Shown one piece after another: positions 1 to 5,731 of a stretch of 11,126 nucleotides of DNA (positions are counted from its first letter, which is position 1; each line of letters opens with the position of its first letter). Source of the DNA: Thermofilum sp. (GTDB lineage: Archaea > Thermoproteota > Thermoprotei > Thermofilales > Thermofilaceae); the NCBI GenBank assembly GCA_020832965.1, contig JAJHRM010000067.1, positions 1 to 11,126 on the forward strand. Direction: 5' to 3'. A program made the position numbers and the translations under genes. The notes under the pieces were generated by a model, which was not told where the DNA came from, made no database searches, and was given only the letters and a program-made list of their open reading frames with translations.

Positions 1-219
1 CTGAGGGAGTGGGTGGAGCGGCTCCGGGAGGCGAGGGAGATCAGGAGGAAGTACGCGAACTGGGAGTTCATCAAGTCGCAGCCGCCCAAGCTGAGAGTGG
101 CACTCGAGTACTTCGTGGAGACAGGAGACTTCAGGACCGCAGCTGCGATGGCCGAGATGGGCGTGGACGAGTTCGTCGACCTAGCCAGGTACAGGGCCGG
201 GATACCGCTCGTGTACTAG
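1..219 (+). CDS. Antitoxin-like small protein (VapB/UPF0175-like), 5' end possibly outside window
   Basis: The frame is open from base 1 to a TAG at 217-219. A GTG at position 13 would give 68 residues, but the frame has no stop before it, so the true start may lie upstream. The N-terminal third is a charged helix (RLREAREIRRKYANWEF). It is followed by a segment of the type seen in archaeal antitoxins paired with PIN toxins: a helix-turn-helix-like stretch with TGDFRTAAAMAEMGVDEF and a C-terminal RAGIP tail. Such proteins typically bind their own promoter and hold a PIN-domain ribonuclease inactive; that role is inferred from resemblance only. No intact toxin follows, although a possible toxin scrap lies at 225-311. 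It could instead be a stand-alone transcription regulator. Confidence 0.55.
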   Translation: MREWVERLREAREIRRKYANWEFIKSQPPKLRVALEYFVETGDFRTAAAMAEMGVDEFVDLARYRAGIPLVY

Positions 220-224
220 CGCGC

Positions 225-311
225 CTCGAGCTCAGGGAGGCAGAGGCGTGTAGGTTCGGAGGAGCGCGCGCTGCGCTCGTGGAGCGCAAGGACAGGAAGC
301 TAGAGCACTAG
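225..311 (+). pseudogene. Possible C-terminal scrap of a PIN-domain toxin (VapC/DUF3368-like)
   Basis: Just after the antitoxin-like gene, in a different frame, 28 codons read through to a TAG at 309-311. The translation contains LREAEA, then GARAALVERKDRKLEH. This recalls the C-terminal part of DUF3368/PIN toxins, where a GEaeAi helix is followed by a strand and an acidic, Arg-rich segment (D-D/E-R-x-A-R). The usual stretch between helix and strand looks shortened, the second acidic pair is weak, and there is no room for the first two thirds of a PIN domain. If real, it is a truncated toxin remnant in the place where a toxin would be expected. The match is short and may be coincidence. Confidence 0.25.
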
Positions 312-315
312 AGCC

Positions 316-459
316 ATGCTAGTAGGGCCAAGAGACTTCAACCTACGCGGGCGCGCTGCGCCAGTGAATGTCTGCGTAGTTGATGTGGAGCCAGTTTGCT
401 GTGTCAACAGATGTGCAGCGCCCGCGAAGGCGATCACCGAGACTAACACCCCCAACTAA
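316..459 (+). CDS. Short Cys-rich reading frame, unassigned
   Basis: An ATG at 316 opens 47 codons ending at a TAA (457-459). The first 16 residues have no Cys. The middle carries four Cys (residues 20, 28, 29 and 33) in the segment VCVVDVEPVCCVNRC, and the tail is Ala/Thr/Pro-rich. No good ribosome-binding site or TATA-like box precedes it, and no modifying enzyme (radical SAM, YcaO) lies within the window. It could be a small metal-binding or secreted peptide, or a chance frame in an otherwise empty gap. The rest of the 220-499 stretch shows nothing else I can recognise. Confidence 0.2.
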   Translation: MLVGPRDFNLRGRAAPVNVCVVDVEPVCCVNRCAAPAKAITETNTPN

Positions 460-499
460 GAGACGGCTCATCCTCATGGAAGTCAAGAGTTCCCAAGAG

Positions 500-1237
500 T
501 TATTCTTCTAAGTATTCGTTAACGGAAATTACGTACGGCGTCCCTAGATGGGGATGTACCGCCAGCGATATGTAGTTGCCGAGTTTCAAGTGTCTAGTGG
601 CTACATCTATGTTGTACCTCATGGAGGCTACGTAGTGTATCTTTGTGCCTCTCAGCGGCTCCGGGTGGACGCCTGCGGTAGGCCCCGTCAGGACGTTAAG
701 CCCCCGAGACCTCTCCAAAATGCGGTCTATGGTGAAGTTGAGGAGGGTCATCCCCGTGATTATCAGCGTCCCGCACCTGGGCAACAGGAGCTCCTCCTCC
801 ACGTCAGAAAACGACCCATGCCTCAGCTCCTGCGACCTCTCAAAAACCCACACGGTTCTGCCCTCACGCCGAAACCTCTCGGCAAGAGGATACATGTTCC
901 CAACAAGACATATCGGCTCCCTCCCCACGGGCACCCCGCCGCTGGGCTCCACGTCGCCCAAAAAATACTGCGAAACAGCGTTAGCCATAGCCAGCCCCAG
1001 CACCCTATTCAGCGGGTTCAAATCCAGCAACATCTCCACAACCTCCTCCAGCCTCGGCTCCCTAACCTCGCCACCCATACCGTGAAGATCCTCACGAGGA
1101 ACATGCGCAAAACCCATAGCCCTCCCGTGGGGCCCCTCCACAACAACATAGCCCCCAGACAAGCACAGACAATAATCAACAATCCTCAGCCCATCCACAC
1201 GCCCAACAACCCACTCGCCAATCCGCCTAACAAGCAC
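500..1237 (-). CDS. DUF4213/DUF364 Rossmann-like protein (proposed heavy-metal chelation)
   Basis: This encodes 245 residues and looks complete. The N-terminal part (about 1-90) fits the DUF4213 domain and ends in LGLAMANAVSQYFL, the conserved Gly-Ala-Asn helix. The C-terminal part (about 108-240) fits DUF364: a strand with LVGNMYPLAE, then TLIITGMTLLNFTIDRIL (157-174) and VLTGPTAGVHP (182-192). The last two blocks are the most typical of the family, whose members fold like Rossmann enzymes and have been proposed to bind or chelate heavy metals; the real reaction is unknown. The start is a GTG at 1237, about 24 bases downstream of a clear TATA-like box, which suggests a leaderless transcript. 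No metal-uptake neighbour is visible, and the gene stands alone. Confidence 0.8.
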   Translation of the reverse strand: MLVRRIGEWVVGRVDGLRIVDYCLCLSGGYVVVEGPHGRAMGFAHVPREDLHGMGGEVREPRLEEVVEMLLDLNPLNRVLGLAMANAVSQYFLGDVEPSGGVPVGREPICLVGNMYPLAERFRREGRTVWVFERSQELRHGSFSDVEEELLLPRCGTLIITGMTLLNFTIDRILERSRGLNVLTGPTAGVHPEPLRGTKIHYVASMRYNIDVATRHLKLGNYISLAVHPHLGTPYVISVNEYLEE

Positions 1238-1256
1238 ATCTCAGTAGGAAAGCAAT

Positions 1257-1266
1257 CATATTAATT
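1257..1266 (-). promoter_or_regulatory. TATA-like box for the DUF364 gene
   Basis: On the minus strand the segment reads AATTAATATG inside an A/T run (AAAAAATTAATATG). It is centred about 24 bases before the GTG start at 1237. That is the spacing at which archaeal TATA boxes place the transcription start on or beside the start codon. From here to about 1430 I see no gene; the stretch is C/A-rich on the plus strand and unexplained. Confidence 0.5.
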
Positions 1267-1469
1267 TTTTACCTCTTAGACGCGCACCGGCCCCAACCTC
1301 GGCCCCTCACCAACACCCAAGACATACCCCACGCAAAAACCCATACACTCGTCACTCACCCACATCCTTCAGGACAAACTTATTCACGCCATACGACAAC
1401 ATGCATCCCATGCCAACTGGTCATAGCTTGCTTTAAAGCTCCACCTCTTCAAAAAATTCCAGTAAGGCT

Positions 1470-1916
1470 ATGGAACCTGTAAAACATTTCTCACCACTAC
1501 CTGAAAATCTAAGCAAAGACCCTTTCCAAGTAGCTAGCTTGACCCTAGGAGAAGAAGGAGCAATCAATACACATGTATCGGGAAAAACCTATATTGGGGG
1601 ACTTTTACAGTAAAACATTAGGTGGCAAGGTATTAAGGCGAAGCAGGTTCTACGAGAAGTAAGGCTTCCAGCGATAAGCGAAGAAGATCTTCCCGACCTC
1701 CTTAAGAGGCTCGGAATATATGAGGAGGTTTTAGCTGGGAAGCATCACTGCTACATCTGCGGGAAAACATTATCCCTAGACACGATAGGGGCAGTAGGCA
1801 TGCTCAACGGCAAAACCATCCTCGTATGCGACAACCCAGCATGCATAGGCAAAGCCTCGAAACTATTCAGCAGGAGACAGTATAATCAAAGTTCTCCACA
1901 GGAAAGCTCCGATTAG
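1470..1916 (+). pseudogene. Interrupted gene for a Cys4 zinc-binding-type protein of unknown function
   Basis: From an ATG at 1470 one frame runs to a TAG at 1914-1916 (148 codons) and is interrupted once by TAA at 1611-1613. Both halves look coding. The first has LPENLSKDPFQ and ends GKTYIGGLLQ. The second has an acidic helix (LPAISEEDLPDLLKRLG), then a Cys-x2-Cys and a Cys-x4-Cys pair (codons 94, 97, 120 and 125) separated by 22 residues. That is a typical treble-clef or zinc-ribbon spacing, with GKTILVCDNPACIGKA around the second pair. No ATG, GTG or TTG lies between the TAA and the Cys motif, so the second half cannot easily start by itself. The simplest reading is a nonsense mutation in a once-intact gene; a sequencing error is the alternative. 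I do not recognise the family. A TTTAAAG box near 1432-1438 could be its promoter. Confidence 0.5.
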
Positions 1917-2064
1917 CACGCGCGAACTCATCGATACTGCTAAGATTCGTTATCCTCAGAGAGACCCCCTCATAGACAATGAAGTTTTAGAACTTATCCA
2001 GAAGCTTCAAGGCGTTGTTAGAGGAGGGATCTCTGACCCTATAATGTGCAGAAAATACTTTAAA
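1849..2064 (+). pseudogene. Orphan coding fragment without a start codon
   Basis: In a different frame from the zinc-binding-type gene, and overlapping its end, a frame opens after a TAG at 1846-1848. From about 1880 it has convincing protein-like content: APISTRELIDTAKIRYPQ, then DPLIDNEVLELIQKLQ and VVRGGISDP. There is no ATG, GTG or TTG from 1849 until the ATG at 2044. It may therefore be the inner part of a gene that lost its start, a continuation of the previous gene after a frameshift, or the N-terminal part of the CARF-like pseudogene that follows in the same frame. I do not recognise the family. Confidence 0.4.
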
Positions 2065-2393
2065 ATGGTTATTGTTCGAGTAGCAAAGCCTGAAAAAAAT
2101 CGACATGCTCCTGCAACCCCACCTGAACTATGTAAAACATGCCATAAACAACTGTAAAACATTAGAAAACATATACATCCTAGCAGCCCGGCAAACGCAA
2201 CATTGCCGCAGCAAAAGCATTCAAAGAGTTTCTAAAGAACGAGCTTGAAAAAACAGGTATACAAGTGAAAACGCTCATAGAGCACGAATACATAGCGAGA
2301 TACCGGCAAAAACCAGCAATGAATCAGTATGTTTGCCGAGTGAAAATTCAAAACCCCCTCCTCCAATGTCTAAAAGTTACTCTTAGCACGTGA
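2065..2393 (+). pseudogene. Frameshifted gene, conceptual product resembling a CARF-type domain
   Basis: Three reading frames join into one plausible protein. From an ATG at 2065 (or 2044) the frame reads MVIVRVAKPEK. Dropping one A in a run of seven (2092-2098) continues as IDMLLQPHLNYVKHAI and LENIYILAARQT. One more single-base shift near 2200 continues as NIAAAKAFKEFLKNELEKTG, then IQVKTLIEHEYIAR, to a TGA at 2391-2393. The order strand, helix with YVKHAI, strand IYILA followed by a T, helix of the AKAFKEFL kind, then strand, fits the Rossmann-like CARF ligand-sensing domain of CRISPR-associated proteins. Two independent shifts make decay more likely than sequencing error. No effector domain and no CRISPR array are visible, so the CARF assignment is an inference from the pattern. 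Confidence 0.4.
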
Positions 2394-2459
2394 AGCGCGC
2401 GCACTGCTTAAGATTCTTCCTATTTTTATGTTTTACGCATCGGATCACGCACCTGGTTA

Positions 2460-2473
2460 GCACGCTAGCGTGC
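2460..2473. repeat. 14-base perfect palindrome GCACGCTAGCGTGC upstream of the nuclease promoter
   Basis: The segment is identical to its reverse complement over 14 bases with no loop. It ends 10 bases before the TATA-like box and 44 bases before the ATG of the small nuclease gene. That is the usual place for a dimeric regulator's operator, or for a recognition site. Its left half contains TAGCACG, which occurs again at 1914, 2384 and 3647. Confidence 0.5.
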
Positions 2474-2483
2474 CCGGGGAACG

Positions 2484-2490
2484 CTTAAAA
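2484..2490 (+). promoter_or_regulatory. TATA-like box for the PD-(D/E)XK nuclease gene
   Basis: CTTAAAA lies about 31 bases before the ATG at 2518, consistent with a very short leader. A second A/T box (TATAAA, 2505-2510) is too close to that ATG to drive it. This placement argues against the upstream GTG at 2470 as the start, because the promoter would then be inside the gene. Confidence 0.4.
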
Positions 2491-2517
2491 TCTTTAGCCT
2501 CTCCTATAAAAACGAAT

Positions 2518-2766
2518 ATGGAAGAAGATGTAGTGATTCAGGTTTTCAGAAACTACTTGGAAAATGTTGGGAAGAGCGTGCGCGCCAAACCGAAATCAGC
2601 GGCAGGGCCTGATTTTGTCGTGGAAGGCCATGCTTATGAGTGCAAGGGAACGGATTTTGACAAAAAGAGGCTATTTAGCCAGCTTCTCCAATACGCTTCC
2701 CAATACTCGGGTGTTAGCTTAGTCCTACCGTATGATGCGTTAACCCTCGAATTGACTTGGAATTAG
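2518..2766 (+). CDS. Small PD-(D/E)XK nuclease-like protein
   Basis: From the ATG at 2518 the product is 82 residues; a GTG at 2470 would add 16 residues of unlikely sequence. It shows the core of the PD-(D/E)XK fold as in archaeal Holliday-junction resolvases and small restriction-type nucleases: an N-terminal helix (VVIQVFRNYLENVGK), then GPDFVV with the Asp (32), then AYECKG with Glu 41 and Lys 43, then a helix carrying SQLLQYASQY and a strand VSLVLPYD. The Asp, Glu and Lys would bind metal and catalyse phosphodiester hydrolysis. The protein is short, ending just after the fourth core strand, whereas most relatives have more helices. Its end overlaps the next frame, so it may be the front half of a longer protein. 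Confidence 0.6.
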   Translation: MEEDVVIQVFRNYLENVGKSVRAKPKSAAGPDFVVEGHAYECKGTDFDKKRLFSQLLQYASQYSGVSLVLPYDALTLELTWN

Positions 2767-3074
2767 AAGCGATAGAGCAATTTTTGAGGAGGGATCTAGA
2801 GCTATACCTGGTGGCCGATATAGATGATCGAATGTACGCCATCCGCAGAATAGGCAGTGCGGGGCTTCTCGACATGAGGGTACACCAAGCCTTGAATAGT
2901 TTGGCTCAAAAACTTTCTTCCATTAGTTCCATAGAGGAAAAGGAAAAGAGGGTTTTGGAGTTCTTGCAAAGCATGGAAAGCGAGCTTAGAAAAGAGCTTA
3001 AGGAGCTCATCATCGGAGAGGCTACTGCGCGTAAGAGTGCTTGGGAAGGCGGTATATTTTACCTAACAGCTTGA
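2757..3074 (+). CDS. Small protein of unknown function overlapping the nuclease gene
   Basis: The frame begins with a TTG at 2757, overlapping the nuclease gene by 10 bases, and encodes 105 residues. The N-terminal part (IEQFLRRDLELYLVADIDD, then RMYAIRRIG) looks like a small alpha/beta unit. The rest is strongly helical and charged (EEKEKRVLEFLQSMESELRK), probably a coiled coil. No ribosome-binding site precedes the TTG, and the frame is closed upstream by a TGA at 2733-2735. Either it is translated by coupling to the nuclease gene, or the two are one gene of roughly 185 codons split by a frameshift near 2740-2760. A later ATG at 2832 is another possible start. Family not recognised. Confidence 0.5.
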   Translation: MELEAIEQFLRRDLELYLVADIDDRMYAIRRIGSAGLLDMRVHQALNSLAQKLSSISSIEEKEKRVLEFLQSMESELRKELKELIIGEATARKSAWEGGIFYLTA

Positions 3075-3125
3075 GTCTAAGTCTTTAGGTTTAACCTTAA
3101 CCTCGCTAGCCGTAAATTTCAGCGT

Positions 3126-3641
3126 TCAGCGTCTCCTTGGGGACTCGCCGGGAGCTACTTTGTGCAGCCAATCCCTAACCCTCTGCCTGCGCTCTAAAGC
3201 TAGGTCCGCCACGAGCTCCAGCTCTCCCTTGTCGAAGCGCGCGCTACTGATCTCCAGTGCCAGCTGGATACCTGCAGCGCCTTGGCTAAACAGCTTGACA
3301 ATCTGCTGTAGCCTTTTTCTCGAGCAGTGCTCAACGGTGTCTTACCGTACTTGTCACGAGCGTTCGCGTCAGCGCCGTCGCTGATCAAATTACTTTACAA
3401 TATAGGCATCCCTGCCCTCAACTGCGTAATGAAGCAGTGTTCTACTTCCTTTATCCCTGGCGTTGGGATCCGCGCCGTGATGTAGCAGCTTGCCACAGCG
3501 CTACTTATCGCGGGCGTTCGCGTTTGCGCCGCGCTTCAGCAGCCGGTTTACGGCGCATGTCCGGCTCGAGGCAGGAGCGACGTACTTTGCATCATCGAAC
3601 AAGCTGGGGTAAAAGTAGAAAAAGTCGCCATAGTTGCACAT
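3126..3641 (-). pseudogene. Broken ankyrin-repeat protein gene
   Basis: From an ATG at 3641 the minus strand reads MCNYGDFFYFYPSLFDD, then a repeat ending RLLKRGANANARDK, and meets a TAG (3503-3501). The same frame continues with KLLHHGADPNARDKG and LLHYAVEGRD up to TAA at 3392-3390. The next frame gives SDGADANARDKYGKTPL and AREKGY. The original frame resumes near 3302 with IVKLFSQGA and a charged helical tail (LELVADLALERRQRVRDWL) to a TGA at 3128-3126. The GADxNARDKxGxTPLH pattern is diagnostic for ankyrin repeats, which serve as protein-binding scaffolds. One stop, two offsetting frameshifts and an apparently shortened second repeat show decay. It ends 52 bases from the convergent gene ending at 3074. 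Confidence 0.75.
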
Positions 3642-3657
3642 CTTCCTAGCACGCGAA

Positions 3658-3667
3658 GGATATAAGG
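3658..3667. promoter_or_regulatory. Symmetric TATA-like box between divergent genes
   Basis: GGATATAAGG on the plus strand reads CCTTATATCC on the minus strand. It lies about 25 bases before the ATG at 3687 (plus) and about 21 bases before the ATG at 3641 (minus). It could serve either gene, with leaderless or nearly leaderless transcripts. The plus-strand spacing is the better fit. A TAGCACG element (3647-3653) lies beside it. Confidence 0.4.
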
Positions 3668-3686
3668 GTGGATAGGAAAGCTGAAA

Positions 3687-4478
3687 ATGAACCGAATGCC
3701 CGTGCTTGTGGTTGCTAATGTTATAGGGTTTAGGGATGGAAACTATCATGCCGATATAGATGAGGTTACCAGGTTTCTTCCTCACATAAAGGAAGGCGGA
3801 AGCGTAAAAGCTTACATAGTTGAGGTTAGAGACGAAAACAATAAGCTAGTGAAAAGATTCAAACCATTCAGAGAACTTTCATTAAAAATTGATTCATACC
3901 TTTATTATAACAGTTGGCGTAAATGCCTATGCATCCCAGCAGACCTCGCATCCGAACTCAATATATGCGTTAATTACCGGTTTTCCGCTATTCTCACTGC
4001 TTACGAAGAGAAGCCGCTACTGCCTTTCGAGGTGAAACCCGCAACTTACGATGCTAGAAATACTCTCGAGAATATTTCGAGAATCGAAACAAGCTTACTT
4101 TTGCTGAGCCTTGAACAAGCAGCGCTTAACAAGGCTGTCAGCTACCTATGGGATGCTAATTCCCGGTTAGAGGGGGGAGACGTTGAAGGCGCAAGAGTCT
4201 CTGTGAGAAACTCGCTCCAAGTATTGCTAGACGAATTCGTACCAGTGATAGAGGTTAGGGAAGAGAGTGAGGAATTCCCAGAAAAGCTCAAAGGGTTAAT
4301 AAACAAGCTTAGGGAATTCGTCCACTACGGGGGACCTCATCCAGGTCCTGCACCAAAGACTACTACCGAAATGGTGATTTCGATAACAATAGAATTGGTA
4401 AAATACCTAGCAAAAGCGCTCGATACCAGAACCATATCCGTAAAGCCCCCTGCTCAAGAGCAAGCGAAGGGGCAGTAG
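3687..4478 (+). CDS. Unknown protein with helical C-terminal domain resembling HEPN/abortive-infection domains
   Basis: This encodes 263 residues and is intact. Residues 1-120 are mostly strands, with alternating hydrophobic segments (PVLVVANVIGF, VKAYIVEVRDE, LKIDSYLYYNSWRKCLCIP), suggesting a small beta domain. Residues 125-245 are helical and hold a pattern seen in C-terminal domains of Abi-like proteins: a helix with GARVSVRNSLQVLLDE, a helix with LKGLINKLREF, then VHYGGPHPGP and a last helix MVISITIELVKYLAKAL. The Arg-x3-His at 209-213 is close to, but shorter than, the Rx4-6H motif of active HEPN ribonucleases, so activity is doubtful. Base composition is more A/T-rich than that of the operon on its right. 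It ends only 2 bases from the end of the convergent metallo-beta-lactamase gene. Start: the ATG has a well-placed TATA-like box; a second ATG lies three codons in. Confidence 0.55.
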   Translation: MNRMPVLVVANVIGFRDGNYHADIDEVTRFLPHIKEGGSVKAYIVEVRDENNKLVKRFKPFRELSLKIDSYLYYNSWRKCLCIPADLASELNICVNYRFSAILTAYEEKPLLPFEVKPATYDARNTLENISRIETSLLLLSLEQAALNKAVSYLWDANSRLEGGDVEGARVSVRNSLQVLLDEFVPVIEVREESEEFPEKLKGLINKLREFVHYGGPHPGPAPKTTTEMVISITIELVKYLAKALDTRTISVKPPAQEQAKGQ

Positions 4479-4480
4479 CC

Positions 4481-5731
4481 TCAAAGACCACTCAGCCTGC
4501 GGAAGAGCTCGAGCATGAGCGCAGGGTCTTCGGTGTGGACGGGCACGAGCTCCCTCGGTCTCGCGAGCTGGATCAGCTTGGCTAGCTCGTGGGGGTAGTA
4601 GTGGCCGGAAACCCTTAACCTGTACGGTTGGAGGCCGAGCCTCCGCAACCAGCCCAGTGCGACAGCCTCCTCTAAGCCCTCCTCCGCCTCATGCTCGGAG
4701 AGCATAAGCAGAGCCAACCCGCCTCTGAGTCCCACCTCTGGGGCTGCATCTCTGGCGAACTCTACTAGCTCGTAGAGGTCGGCTGCGACCACGTAGCCGC
4801 TCGTATCCCTTAGGTCCTCGGGGCCTGCGAGCTCGATCGTCGAGGGCTCATCGGCCAGCGCGGGTGCCCTCAGCAAGTCCTCCGCGGGGAGCTCGAGCCT
4901 CCCGAGCCACAGCTCGACAACGTCCAGTAGCTTCCTCGAAGCTATGACAACCCTCCTGCCGACGGCTTTCAGCTCTTCGAGTAGTGCGGCGAAGAGGTCG
5001 AGCTCCAACCTGTGCAGAGCGACGAGCAGAGGGGCTTTGAGCGCGATCAGCCTCCGCAGCAGGGGCAGGGCGTCCTCCCATGAGAGAGGCCACACGGGCC
5101 TTCCGAAGTTCGTCCCCTCCACAACCAGCTTGTCCACCTTGATGTCGGGGTTCTCCTCGAAGTACGTGAAGAGCGTGCAGAGGTAGAGCTGCCCCGCTTG
5201 GCTCAGCTGCTCAAAGCGGAAATCCCCTGTGTAGAGCACCGTCTCGTCGCTGCCGAAGTAAAGGTAGGCTGTAGAGGGGTACGCGCTGTGCGGCACAGGC
5301 AGCGCCAGCACGCCGCGCTTATCGGCGACGCGCGGCTCAGCCTCCTCTACCGTGGCGCCGTACCTGGGCGGTATGTAGGCAGTCCAATCCGGTGACTCGC
5401 CGTACCACTTCTCTACGAGGCCCAGCACGTCCCTAGAGGGAACCCTGATCACAAGCTCGTCGGGGAGGTCCCCGAGGAGGCCGAGGTGATCGAGGTGCAG
5501 GTGTGTGATGTAGAGCGCCTCCGCGCCCTCCAGCACCCTGATGCTTGGGAGGACTCCGAGCCCCCTCAGCTCGTCGGGGCCCCTGGGCCTCACCCTGAGC
5601 CCGTACAGCCTCCGGAACCTCGAGAACCTCAGGCCCTGGTCGAGCACGAGGGCCCTGTTGCCGTCGACAACCCTGACGCAGGTGCCCCCGATCTCCGAGC
5701 CGCCCTGGACAACCTCAACGCGCACCATCAC
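4481..5731 (-). CDS. Beta-CASP metallo-beta-lactamase nuclease (RNase J / CPSF-like)
   Basis: This encodes 416 residues (415 if the ATG at 5728 is used). It is a metal-dependent hydrolase of the branch that cuts or trims nucleic acids. The active-site set is complete: THLHLDHLG (76-84) with the HxHxDH signature, His 148 in PVPHSAYPST, Asp 170 in LYTGDFRF, a beta-CASP motif-A-like Glu in VVEGTNFG (205), SGH (375-377) at motif B, and His 399 in VPVHTEDP at motif C. The N-terminal VVQGGSEIGGTCVRV block is also typical. Family members are RNA 5'-3' exo- or endonucleases, and some act on DNA; the substrate here is unknown. It is the last gene of the minus-strand operon. Its GTG/ATG start overlaps the helicase stop (GTGATG, containing TGA), with GGGTG about 8-10 bases upstream as ribosome-binding site, so it should be made in step with the helicase. 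The divergent central part (about 210-370) is the cap domain. Confidence 0.85.
   Translation of the reverse strand: MMVRVEVVQGGSEIGGTCVRVVDGNRALVLDQGLRFSRFRRLYGLRVRPRGPDELRGLGVLPSIRVLEGAEALYITHLHLDHLGLLGDLPDELVIRVPSRDVLGLVEKWYGESPDWTAYIPPRYGATVEEAEPRVADKRGVLALPVPHSAYPSTAYLYFGSDETVLYTGDFRFEQLSQAGQLYLCTLFTYFEENPDIKVDKLVVEGTNFGRPVWPLSWEDALPLLRRLIALKAPLLVALHRLELDLFAALLEELKAVGRRVVIASRKLLDVVELWLGRLELPAEDLLRAPALADEPSTIELAGPEDLRDTSGYVVAADLYELVEFARDAAPEVGLRGGLALLMLSEHEAEEGLEEAVALGWLRRLGLQPYRLRVSGHYYPHELAKLIQLARPRELVPVHTEDPALMLELFRRLSGL

Noticed and set aside
548..1264. Long plus-strand open frame opposite the DUF364 gene
   Set aside because: The translation is Pro/His/Asn-rich without domain features, as expected for an antisense shadow; the minus strand encodes a recognisable protein.
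1611..1613. Stop-codon readthrough or recoding at the TAA in the zinc-type gene
   Set aside because: TAA is not a known selenocysteine or pyrrolysine codon, and the neighbouring genes are plainly decayed, so mutation is simpler.
2092..2098. Programmed frameshift at the run of seven A
   Set aside because: A slippery run is present, but a second shift is needed about 100 bases later, which fits decay better than regulated recoding.
2473..2478. CCCGGG beside the 14-base palindrome as an extended operator
   Set aside because: A six-base palindrome is expected by chance in this sequence and does not extend the symmetry of the longer one.
3088..3104. AGGTT...AACCT inverted repeat between convergent genes as a hairpin terminator
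   Set aside because: The stem is only five base pairs and A/T-rich, and archaeal termination does not depend on such hairpins.
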